A DNA stretch of 64,000 bases from contig CAYUWG010000008.1 of the NCBI GenBank assembly GCA_964448285.1, forward strand, positions 1 to 64,000. Direction: 5' to 3'. A model generated the notes under the pieces. It was not told the DNA's origin, did no database searches, and was given only the letters and a program-made list of their open reading frames with translations. This stretch comes from CAYUWG01 sp964448285. GTDB lineage: Bacteria; Bacteroidota; Ignavibacteria; SZUA-365. Within the stretch, counting starts at the first letter, position 1; each line of letters begins with the position of its first letter. The position numbers and the translations under genes are program-made. Positions 6,658 through 14,763 of this stretch are shown here, in pieces.

Positions 6658-9594
6658 ATGAGTTTGGACGAAATGAACCTGACCGCTTCCGAATATGAAT
6701 TCATCTCCATACGCGGGGCGCGTGAGCATAACCTCCAGAATATCGATCTCGATATTCCGCGGGGACAACTTGTCGTCATCACCGGTCTTTCCGGCTCCGG
6801 GAAATCGAGCCTTGCGTTCGATACGATTTATGCAGAAGGTCAACGGCGATACGTCGAATGCCTCTCTGCGTACGCGCGGCAGTTCCTCGGTTCGATGGAG
6901 AGACCCGACGTCGATAAGATCGAAGGACTCAGCCCGGCGATTTCCATCGAACAAAAAACCGTCAGCCGCAGTCCGCGTTCCACGGTCGGGACGGTGACGG
7001 AGATTTACGATTACCTGCGATTGCTCTTTGCGCGTGCGGGCATTCAGCATTGCTATAAAGACGGCTCTCCTGTCCAGCGACAGAGCCTCGATCAGATGGT
7101 CGATCGTGTGATGGGCATGGAGGAAGGAACACGTCTTTCGATCCTCGCTCCCGTTGTGCGGGGCCGAAAGGGACACTATCGAGAGTTATTCGAGCAAATC
7201 GCGAAGGATGGATTCACACGAATTCGCGCCGACGGCGTGATCCGTGAAATCGAAGAAGGGATGAAGCTGGACCGGTACAAGATCCATAACGTCGAAATCG
7301 TCGTCGATCGTATCGTCGTCAACTCCGATGCACGCTCTCGAATTACGGATTCGCTCGAACTCGCACTCCGCTACGGAGATGGCGTCGTCATCATCAACGC
7401 AGGGAACGACGATATCCTCATGAGCCAGAAGAGCGCCTGCCCTGCATGCGGAACGAGTTACGATGAGCCGGCGCCGAATTCATTCTCGTTCAACTCGCCG
7501 TACGGCGCATGCCCATCGTGCGACGGACTGGGCGTGAAGAAAGAATTCGACATCCGTCTCATGGTACCCGATGATGGAAAAACATTGAACGAAGAAGGCC
7601 TCGTCCCGCTTGGAAAACCGCGCAACACCTGGTGGTGGTCGCAGATCAAGGCCGTTGCAGAGCGGTTCGAATTCGATTTCGACACGCCTATCCGCTCGTT
7701 CTCCAAGGATGCTATGCAAGTGCTTTTACACGGAAGCGGGAAAGAGAAGTATCGCATCCCGCACACCGGGACGAACGGACGTGTTACGGTGTATCAGCAT
7801 CGCATCGCCGGCGTGATTCCCAGTTTGAAGCATTACTACGAAACGACAACGTCGAACGGCATTCGCGATTGGGCGGAGTCGTTCATGGCCTCCGTGCCGT
7901 GTGAAGCATGCAAGGGAGGTCGCCTTCGACCTGAAAGCCTCTCCGTGCTCGTCAACGATGCATCGATCCACGATATCACGACCGTAAGCGTGAAGGACGC
8001 GCTCGCGTTTTTCGAGACCATCGAACTCACACAGCGCCAAAAGGAAATTGCGAATCAGATCATAAAGGAAATCACATCGCGTTTGCGATTCCTTTGCAAC
8101 GTCGGCCTGGAATATCTCACGCTCGACCGTTCAGCACGCACGCTCTCCGGCGGCGAGGCGCAGCGCATCAGGCTTGCAACGCAAATCGGTACTCAGCTTA
8201 CCGGCGTCCTCTACATCCTCGACGAACCGTCGATCGGTTTGCATCAACGGGATAACTCCCGGCTGATCGAATCGCTCAAGGATTTACGTGACCTCGGCAA
8301 TTCCGTCATCGTCGTCGAGCACGACAAGGAGATGATCGAGAACGCCGATCATATCATCGACCTTGGGCCGGGCGCAGGAGAGTACGGAGGAAAGGTTGTT
8401 GCAGAAGGAACGCTCGAAACACTGATGAGCGTCAAGAAGAATGGGAAGAACGGACGAACGAAACGGAAGAACGGAAACGGCCAACTCCGATCCGATCTCA
8501 TTTCTGAAATTGCGACGAACGGTTCCTTGACGGCAATGTACCTTCAGGGGGAAAAGTCGATTCCCATTCCGAAGATTCGAAGAAACGGCAGCGGCAACGT
8601 CCTCGCTCTCAGCGGCGCGTCAGGCCACAATCTGAAGAACGTCACGCTGAAGCTTCCGCTCGGGAAGTTCATCTGCATCACTGGCGTCAGCGGCTCCGGT
8701 AAATCAAGTCTCGTGAACGAAACGCTGTACCCGATTCTCTCGCGGCATTTCTACAAGGCCACAGTCCAACCGCTTCCCTACAAGCGCATCGAAGGGCTCG
8801 AACACATCGACAAGGTGATCGACATAGACCAGTCGCCCATCGGTCGCACGCCTCGTTCGAATCCGGCGACTTATACGGGACTCTTCACGATCATTCGCGA
8901 CCTCTACACGAATCTCCCTGAAGCGAAGATCAGAGGATACAGCGCGGGACGCTTCAGCTTCAATGTTGAAGGAGGCCGTTGCGATGCATGCTCAGGCGAC
9001 GGTGTTCGCAAGATCGAAATGAACTTTCTCCCCGACGTTTACGTGCTCTGCGAGGTCTGCAAAGGACAACGCTACAACCGCGAAACACTCGAAGTTCACT
9101 ATCGCGGAAAATCCATCGCGGACGTGCTCAACATGCCCGTGGCCGAGGCGTTGGAGTTCTTCAGTGAGATCCCGCGTGTCCGGAGGAAGTTGGAAACGCT
9201 CTTCAACGTGGGGCTTGGGTACATACGGCTCGGGCAACAGGCGACGACGCTTTCCGGCGGCGAAGCGCAACGCGTCAAACTCGCAACGGAGCTGTCAAAG
9301 ATCGGAACGGGAAAGACACTCTACATTCTCGATGAACCGACGACGGGTTTGCACTTCGAAGATATTCGCATGTTGTTGAGCGTCCTCGGACAACTTGTTG
9401 AAAAGGGAAATACCGTCGTCGTGATAGAACACAATCTCGATGTCATTAAGACGGCGGACTGGATTATCGACATGGGGCCGGGCGGGGGCGATGAAGGCGG
9501 TGAGATCATCGCTGAAGGAACGCCGGAAGCGATACTTTCAAAGACTGAGAGTCACACCGCGAAGTACCTGAAAGAAGAGTTGGGGATAGAGTGA
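6658..9594 (+). CDS. uvrA: Excinuclease ABC subunit A (UvrA)
   Basis: A 978-residue ATPase that recognises bulky DNA lesions with UvrB in nucleotide excision repair. Both ATPase modules are complete: Walker A GLSGSGKSSLAFDTIY near residue 42 and GVSGSGKSSLVNETLY near 680, signature LSGGEAQRIRLATQIG and LSGGEAQRVKLATELS, and Walker B ILDEPSIGLH and ILDEPTTGLH. The zinc-binding cysteines are present (CPACG/CPSCD and CDACSGDG/CEVCKG). A hydrophilic, Lys/Asn-rich insert of about 50 residues (8430-8590) separates the halves. The ATG at 6658 follows GAGG; an in-frame ATG at 6673 is an alternative. It stands as a single gene. Confidence 0.97.
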   Translation: MSLDEMNLTASEYEFISIRGAREHNLQNIDLDIPRGQLVVITGLSGSGKSSLAFDTIYAEGQRRYVECLSAYARQFLGSMERPDVDKIEGLSPAISIEQKTVSRSPRSTVGTVTEIYDYLRLLFARAGIQHCYKDGSPVQRQSLDQMVDRVMGMEEGTRLSILAPVVRGRKGHYRELFEQIAKDGFTRIRADGVIREIEEGMKLDRYKIHNVEIVVDRIVVNSDARSRITDSLELALRYGDGVVIINAGNDDILMSQKSACPACGTSYDEPAPNSFSFNSPYGACPSCDGLGVKKEFDIRLMVPDDGKTLNEEGLVPLGKPRNTWWWSQIKAVAERFEFDFDTPIRSFSKDAMQVLLHGSGKEKYRIPHTGTNGRVTVYQHRIAGVIPSLKHYYETTTSNGIRDWAESFMASVPCEACKGGRLRPESLSVLVNDASIHDITTVSVKDALAFFETIELTQRQKEIANQIIKEITSRLRFLCNVGLEYLTLDRSARTLSGGEAQRIRLATQIGTQLTGVLYILDEPSIGLHQRDNSRLIESLKDLRDLGNSVIVVEHDKEMIENADHIIDLGPGAGEYGGKVVAEGTLETLMSVKKNGKNGRTKRKNGNGQLRSDLISEIATNGSLTAMYLQGEKSIPIPKIRRNGSGNVLALSGASGHNLKNVTLKLPLGKFICITGVSGSGKSSLVNETLYPILSRHFYKATVQPLPYKRIEGLEHIDKVIDIDQSPIGRTPRSNPATYTGLFTIIRDLYTNLPEAKIRGYSAGRFSFNVEGGRCDACSGDGVRKIEMNFLPDVYVLCEVCKGQRYNRETLEVHYRGKSIADVLNMPVAEALEFFSEIPRVRRKLETLFNVGLGYIRLGQQATTLSGGEAQRVKLATELSKIGTGKTLYILDEPTTGLHFEDIRMLLSVLGQLVEKGNTVVVIEHNLDVIKTADWIIDMGPGGGDEGGEIIAEGTPEAILSKTESHTAKYLKEELGIE

Positions 9595-9688
9595 AGGGAG
9601 TGGATATCCCGAAGAGGGTTAGGCGCAGGCTTCTCGTTGGAGTTATTCGCCACGGTCTGTTTCCCTTCTCCTGAAGTGCCTGCCGCCC

Positions 9689-10000
9689 TTATGAGGAGTT
9701 CCTCGGGCGCGATGAAAGCCTGAAGAGCCGGATGAAACGATCGACCTGATTGCGTCCATAGATCGGTAAGACAATCTGAAGATTCTTCTTGAATGGTTTT
9801 CCGACCGAAAACCCGAGAGCAGTGAGAGCTTTCTGAGCACTCTTGAGCTCGGTTTCTGACGAAAGCGGCAACCGTATCTCGTATCCTTTCTTGTACGCTT
9901 GACCCTCTTTGCGTCGTTCTGGATTTGGGTATCTGACAAATGCGTTACGACGGGTAAGTCTTCGTATCAGTAGTAGTGCTGTCTGTTTCTTCGTCGGCAT
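9689..10000 (-). CDS. Small basic hypothetical protein
   Basis: A 103-residue, strongly basic protein convergent with uvrA. It begins MPTKKQTALLLIRRLTRR. A middle segment (GYEIRLPLSSETELKSAQKA) is followed by LTALGFSVGKPFKKNLQIVL and PIYGRNQVDRFIRLF, which suggests a small alpha/beta domain. There are no membrane segments. Base composition is like the chromosomal neighbours and unlike the AT-rich island that starts 180 bases away. I do not recognise a function. Confidence 0.6.
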   Translation of the reverse strand: MPTKKQTALLLIRRLTRRNAFVRYPNPERRKEGQAYKKGYEIRLPLSSETELKSAQKALTALGFSVGKPFKKNLQIVLPIYGRNQVDRFIRLFRLSSRPRNSS

Positions 10001-10180
10001 GATGGAATCGAATCGTTATTCGGGTTCTGTTGAATAGAAAAGACTGTTCCTCCGGTGCTCTTCATAGACAACGCCGGAATGTTCATGGCCAAGTAACGTG
10101 TCGATTGGATTATTGTGATGGCGGAAGGCACGCTTTTTCCTCAATGATTGCACTTCACTCTGGTCGATGCAACGGCTTCC

Positions 10181-10312
10181 GCTTAACGGTTTGCAGCTAC
10201 CCGAAGGTGGCGATTTCGAAGCGATTCACTGTCAACCAAGTAGAAACTTTGAGAGAAGCATAAAGCTTGATTTAACCTCTGAACCGTCAATTTCTTGTAG
10301 GTGCTGTTGTGG
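10181..10312 (-). repeat. attC-like integron recombination site 1
   Basis: Read on the minus strand, the site starts with CCACAAC (the reverse of GTTGTGG at 10306-10312) and ends with GTTAAGC (reverse of GCTTAAC at 10181-10187), the simple-site layout RYYYAAC...GTTRRRY of attC. The 130-bp interior is an imperfect palindrome and aligns along its length with the site at 11485-11617. It lies immediately downstream of the HNH gene, where an attC belongs. Confidence 0.65.
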
Positions 10313-10320
10313 GTAGTTTT

Positions 10321-11472
10321 TTACATTTCTAATCGAAATCCTTCAATTTTTTGGATGATAATTTCTTCTGGTTGATTTGAAGAAGCTTTAGCTAAAACCA
10401 TTTTTTCCAAATCATTATCATCAAGAATAATTATCATTTTACGTTCGATTGCCCAGACTTCCCTTCGTGTAAAATATGAGCCTCTATCTTCTTCTCCGTT
10501 TCGTGAAATTATTATCGCAAATAGTCCCGTACCATGTGTCTTTAGGTAGTTGGACAATTGTAGGATTTGATTTTTCTTTATTTTTCCTGTGTAATTCTTT
10601 GCATCTATGACTATAAAGTCAGCTTGGTATTTTTCTCGCAGATATTTCCAAAACCCTGTTTCACAGTAATTTCTTAGAATAAAGTCTCTTCTATTAATAC
10701 CGTATTTATCTGATAATTCCGTTATTGGGTCAGATAAAACGTCACTGAATAAATATGAGAGAACTTTTTCAACGTGTTTTTGATATTTAGACCAGCCAGC
10801 TCGTCCAGGAGGAATTAGTTTAAGGTTAGCAATTAGTGTATCATGAACTTTGGGTTTAACACTTGAAAATGAAAATATTTTTAGAAAGAGTTTATCTTCT
10901 ATTTGCTCGATTTCATTTTTAAATGTCTGAGTAATGAAATCTCTGTCCCAAACCTCAATTTTTGATTTCCTTAAATATTCATTATCTGATTGAGAAAGTA
11001 TACCCGGAAAGGAAAGAACTAACTTCACATCTTCCTTTAGAACTGATTTGTAATTGTTAAGTTGATACACTACTTCTTCAAGTCTTCGTGATGTAAACGT
11101 TGGAGTAGACTTAAGCTCAATCAATACCTTTCTCCACTTTCCGTTTTCTTTATGTTCCGCAATAATATCTGCTCTGTAACGTACATCTTTTGCAAGAAGA
11201 GCTTCTTGAGAAATATTTCGATAATCTGGATGCTTGTCTAATAATTGCGTGAGAAAGTAGATTAATTCGATTTCACGAAACGGCATTTTATTTGCGCGTC
11301 TTGCGTTACATTCAGCACAACTAAGAACAAGATTGTTTGCAGAATCATCTCCCGAAAGTGAACGAGGAAGTAAATGATCAAAGGTGAAAACCTCTATTGG
11401 AAATTCTCTGTCGCAGAAAAAGCATTTTCCGTTCTGCTCTTCGTATAGTTTCTGTTTTCTTTCCTTTTTCAT
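10321..11472 (-). CDS. HNH endonuclease with two PD-(D/E)XK-like motifs, cassette-borne
   Basis: A 383-residue protein. The N-terminal HNH domain (about 1-70) has paired cysteines CFFC and CAEC, the core FDHLLPRSLSGDDSANNLVL and NARR, so it should bind zinc and cleave nucleic acid. A middle region (about 95-125) reads YRADIIAEH then KVLIELKSTPT, the D...ExK pattern of the restriction-enzyme fold. A C-terminal region (about 240-345) has RRDFILRNYCE and ADFIVIDAKNYTG, a second pattern of that kind. It is much richer in A and T than the flanking chromosome and is flanked by attC-like repeats, so it was probably acquired as a gene cassette. A defence role is inferred from domains and context; neither substrate nor partner is known. 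Confidence 0.75.
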   Translation of the reverse strand: MKKERKQKLYEEQNGKCFFCDREFPIEVFTFDHLLPRSLSGDDSANNLVLSCAECNARRANKMPFREIELIYFLTQLLDKHPDYRNISQEALLAKDVRYRADIIAEHKENGKWRKVLIELKSTPTFTSRRLEEVVYQLNNYKSVLKEDVKLVLSFPGILSQSDNEYLRKSKIEVWDRDFITQTFKNEIEQIEDKLFLKIFSFSSVKPKVHDTLIANLKLIPPGRAGWSKYQKHVEKVLSYLFSDVLSDPITELSDKYGINRRDFILRNYCETGFWKYLREKYQADFIVIDAKNYTGKIKKNQILQLSNYLKTHGTGLFAIIISRNGEEDRGSYFTRREVWAIERKMIIILDDNDLEKMVLAKASSNQPEEIIIQKIEGFRLEM

Positions 11473-11484
11473 TTTTTAAATTAC

Positions 11485-11617
11485 CCACAACGTTTTGCAG
11501 GCTACCCGAAGGTGACGATTTAGGAGCACTTCACTGTCAACCAAACACGAACTTTGATAGGTGCACAAAGCTTGATTTAACCACTGAACCGCCACTTTTG
11601 GGTAGGTGCTGTTAGCT
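11485..11617 (-). repeat. attC-like integron recombination site 2
   Basis: On the minus strand it runs from AGCTAAC (reverse of GTTAGCT at 11611-11617) to GTTGTGG (reverse of CCACAAC at 11485-11491). The outer core boxes match the ends of the neighbouring cassettes: GTTGTGG is also found at 10306 and AGCTAAC at 12235, as expected when a circular cassette carries its own two half-sites. The interior aligns with the site at 10181-10312. Confidence 0.68.
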
Positions 11618-12208
11618 GTGGTTTTCATTCATTCGCTTTCCTATAATTCTTAATACGTCCATTATTGGTTTTCGTTTATTTTCCATCATACTTTCAAAAA
11701 GAGGTAGTGATTCGTCCTTGAATATCACATCCAAAAATTCTATTGTGAGTTTAGTGTCTTTAAAAAGCTCTTCAGTTCTTAAAAGTGCGATACATTTCTT
11801 GTTGAAATCGTTAAGTCCTTCCAATACTTTTATTCTTTCTTTTATTTGTTCCAATACTTGTTCTTCATTAAAGGATCTGTTATATTCTATTTTATCTCCA
11901 AAGCAATCAGTAATGTCAAAATAATAATTCTCTATTTGAGTAATAATCTCACTTTCAGTCAATTGTTTTGTCTCAATATTAATCTTGTCTATTATCTTAC
12001 TGTCGTGTGTAAGCAACTCTTGTCCCAGTATTTTCCACTCTATTCGTCTGCCGACCCCTAAACATTTAAGAACAAAATGTTCTGTTCCAACATAGTCATT
12101 TATTCCGGTCCTATGAATAATTATTGCATTTTCAATCGAATTGCCGAAACCTCCCGAAATTGGTAAGTCTACTTTAAAATCTTTTTCTAATAAATCTTTA
12201 AGTGTCAT
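11612..12208 (-). CDS. Unrecognised cassette protein
   Basis: A 198-residue AT-rich gene upstream of the HNH gene on the same strand. It has no signal peptide or membrane segment. The N-terminal half has SGGFGNSIENAIIIHRTGIN and then a strand-rich segment; the C-terminal half is helical and charged (ERIKVLEGLNDFNKKCIALL). Its stop codon TAA is formed by the attC core AGCTAAC, which supports its status as an integron-type cassette gene. I recognise no family. A partner or immunity role for the HNH gene is possible but unsupported, because cassettes assort independently. Confidence 0.65.
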   Translation of the reverse strand: MTLKDLLEKDFKVDLPISGGFGNSIENAIIIHRTGINDYVGTEHFVLKCLGVGRRIEWKILGQELLTHDSKIIDKINIETKQLTESEIITQIENYYFDITDCFGDKIEYNRSFNEEQVLEQIKERIKVLEGLNDFNKKCIALLRTEELFKDTKLTIEFLDVIFKDESLPLFESMMENKRKPIMDVLRIIGKRMNENHS

Positions 12209-12234
12209 TGTTTATGTGTTTTGTTTTAAATCAA

Positions 12235-12308
12235 AGCTAACTACTGTAACTACGAAACACCTTCGTATATCCTCCCAATATGGGCGGCTAAACGAAGTAG
12301 TTCGTTTA
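12235..12308 (-). repeat. attC-like site or array boundary 3
   Basis: AGCTAAC at 12235-12241 is the complement of GTTAGCT at 11611, and an imperfect inverted repeat follows (AACTACT at 12239-12245 with AGTAGTT at 12296-12302). The right half-site (GTTCGTT) does not fit the core consensus, so this may be the degenerate edge of the array. Confidence 0.4.
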
Positions 12309-12722
12309 TTTCCTGACTTGAAGGAAGCGTAGAATTCATTGGTCCGGCGATCTTTCATGCTGATGATCTTCAGTCACGCGGGCATCTCCTTCTATCCCGT
12401 GAAGGCATGGCGCGTCCGGATGAAATGCAGATCGACTCCGATTTCGAGCATGTCCGTGCAAAAGGCTTTGCGTCGCGCTAAGGAAAACACAAGCGAACAC
12501 ATCGGGAAGTCCCTCGTTCGATTCCGTCGTTTCGGAAAATCTGTCAGCCACGTGTTACTTGAACCTCCTTGTGAGAGTTGGTGATAGGTTTCGTTGCAAC
12601 GAACATCGGAAATGAATCCATGCGACGCAAGACCCACGTGAGATTTCTTCCGGCTTGTTGCGGCAGACAAATCGCTCGGTTCGTTGAAAGATGAATGACA
12701 CCTTCAAGCCCACTCGTTCTCG
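12309..12722. other. Intergenic stretch without a supported gene
   Basis: About 410 bases with chromosomal base composition. Short frames exist on both strands but have low-complexity, implausible translations and no ribosome binding sites. I see no promoter, terminator or RNA structure that I would defend. Confidence 0.5.
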
Positions 12723-14648
12723 CTAAACCTTTCTCCCAAACACATACAAAATCCCAACGATCACTCCGGTGCCGACAGCCATCGATATGTAGGGTGATAA
12801 CCCGAAAGCAGTCGGAATATCCCCGACGATCATACCGATGACTCCAACGAGAATTGCATAGGGCAGTTGTGTCCGCACGTGATCGATATGATCGCACGCG
12901 GATGACATCGAGCTGAGAATGGTTGTATCCGAAATCGGAGAACAGTGATCGCCGAAGACCGAACCTGCGAGCACGGAACTCACTGCGCCAAGCAGGATGA
13001 CATGTGTTGCATCCACGCCCATCCCGGCATCGCGGGCAAATGTGATTGCAAGCGGAATGACCAGCGGCATGATGATGCCCATCGTCCCCCAACTCGTCCC
13101 CGTTGCGAAACTGATGAGAGCAGCAACGAGAAACGTCAACACGGGAAGCCAATGCGGGGAGAGATTTCCTCGGAGGATTTGTACGAGGTAATCGGCGGTG
13201 TGCAATTCCATTGTGATCGCTCCGATGCACCACGCAAACGTGAGGATCAGCATGGCGAGCAACATGGATTTCAATCCGTTGAACCACGCATCTATCGCTT
13301 GCGCGAGCGTGAGTATTTGCTGCGCGACGGATAGGACGATCGCAACGACACAACTGAGAAAAGACGCCCAGAGCAGCGCATGGTAGCTGTTCGCCGAACC
13401 GACGATATTTCCAATGCTGAAATCTGTTTCACCAGCCGCTTCGATGCTCTGAACGCCGGTGATGTAAAGGCCCACGAGCGCGGCAACGAGCACGGTCGCG
13501 ATCGGAAGCGCAGCGTTCACCCAACGCTTCGGTGTCCTCTCATCAGGGGTCACCGCAGATGAATCCGTGAGGTCGGTTGCGAGCTGGGCGCCGTCACGAA
13601 AGAGCTGACCCGTGTCCCGCGCACGTTTCTCGGCTTTGAGCATCGGACCGAAATCCCGGCGTGTGATCGCAATCATAAATCCAAGCACAAGCGCAAGGAT
13701 CGGATAGAACCGGTACGGAAGCGATTCGATGAGAATCCAATATGCGTTCTCGAGATAGTAGCCAACAGAGCCTAATGCATCATCGATCAAGCCGATCTCA
13801 TATCCGATCCACGTGGAGATGAAGAAGATCGAAGAGACGGGGGCAGCAGTTGAATCGACGATGTACGCAAGTTTCTCACGCGAAATCCGTAGTCGGTCGG
13901 TGACCGGTCGCATCGTGTTTCCCACGATAAGCGCGTTGGCGTAGTCGTCGAAGAAGATGACGATCCCGAGAAGCCACGTTGCGACCTGAGTTCGAGCGGG
14001 AGTGCGCGCCATGCGAATGATGGACTCCGCTATACCGTAAGTACCGCCATTCTTCGAGATCACGCCGACCATCCCTCCGAATAACATGCTGAAGACGATA
14101 ATGGAAATATGGTCGGGATCGTTCAACGCCTGAATGATATAGTGATCGAGAACCCGGAGGAAGCCGCCGAAAACGTTGTAATCGAATACGAAGATTGCAC
14201 CCAGCCAAATCCCGGCGAAAAGCGAGATGATCACCTGCCGCAGCGCGAGTGCGAGTATGATTGCGAGCAACGGCGGGAGAATGCTGAGGATTCCGGGAAT
14301 AGCGCGGAGCGACTTCGAACCTTGCTTCGCACCGTCCTGAACGGTGATCGAACGAATCCCGCTTTCTTCGATCGATGCAGATGTGGTGCGAAAAACACCT
14401 CTCTCGAAATGCATCGTGAGCGTTTGCTTCTTTCCATCACGAAACTCAAAAACGTTTGAGACAACCACCGCTCCTCGGTACGTGCTATCGACGAGACCGT
14501 CCGCTTGCAACGCTTTGACCTCAAGCGTGAAATCGATGCCGGTGAGGATAAGATCGGGCGCCTCGACGGAGAACGACGCCGGTTGCGCCCATACGCTCTT
14601 CGTAAGAAAGAACGCAACGAGAATGAGTGGACGAAATACACCGCTCAT
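12723..14648 (-). CDS. NhaC-family Na+/H+ antiporter with N-terminal extracytoplasmic domain
   Basis: A 641-residue protein. A signal peptide (1-21, ending SVWAQ) is followed by a beta-rich domain of about 110 residues (PASFSVEAPDLILTGIDFTL onward), then about twelve membrane segments starting at ILSILPPLLAIILALALR. Conserved NhaC/ArsB-fold motifs are visible, for example FFDDYANALIVGNTMRPVTD and GTSWGTMGIIMPLVIPLA, and SVFGDHCSPISDTTILSSM with charged residues in the membrane. The family exchanges Na+ for H+ or carries related substrates; some members import amino acids. The N-terminal domain is additional to the minimal family and would lie outside the inner membrane. Confidence 0.85.
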   Translation of the reverse strand: MSGVFRPLILVAFFLTKSVWAQPASFSVEAPDLILTGIDFTLEVKALQADGLVDSTYRGAVVVSNVFEFRDGKKQTLTMHFERGVFRTTSASIEESGIRSITVQDGAKQGSKSLRAIPGILSILPPLLAIILALALRQVIISLFAGIWLGAIFVFDYNVFGGFLRVLDHYIIQALNDPDHISIIVFSMLFGGMVGVISKNGGTYGIAESIIRMARTPARTQVATWLLGIVIFFDDYANALIVGNTMRPVTDRLRISREKLAYIVDSTAAPVSSIFFISTWIGYEIGLIDDALGSVGYYLENAYWILIESLPYRFYPILALVLGFMIAITRRDFGPMLKAEKRARDTGQLFRDGAQLATDLTDSSAVTPDERTPKRWVNAALPIATVLVAALVGLYITGVQSIEAAGETDFSIGNIVGSANSYHALLWASFLSCVVAIVLSVAQQILTLAQAIDAWFNGLKSMLLAMLILTFAWCIGAITMELHTADYLVQILRGNLSPHWLPVLTFLVAALISFATGTSWGTMGIIMPLVIPLAITFARDAGMGVDATHVILLGAVSSVLAGSVFGDHCSPISDTTILSSMSSACDHIDHVRTQLPYAILVGVIGMIVGDIPTAFGLSPYISMAVGTGVIVGILYVFGRKV

Positions 14649-14710
14649 GCGCAGATCCTTCGGAATGGATGAGATAGATCGATTACGACAGAGAGACTCA
14701 TTGATATGAA

Positions 14711-14751
14711 AAAGGGAACTTCCAGTGATTGCCGAACCGGAAGTTCCCTTT
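14711..14751 (-). terminator. Rho-independent terminator of the POT transporter
   Basis: A perfect 13-bp inverted repeat, AAAGGGAACTTCC (14711-14723) and GGAAGTTCCCTTT (14739-14751). Read on the minus strand it ends in a T run, 13 bases beyond the transporter stop codon. It separates this gene from the antiporter gene downstream. Confidence 0.88.
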
Positions 14752-14763
14752 CTTCAAAGCGTG

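Noticed and set aside
12336..12723. Short frames on both strands (12339-12584 plus, 12392-12670 minus)
   Set aside because: No ribosome sites, implausible composition, no recognisable segments; they overlap each other antisense.
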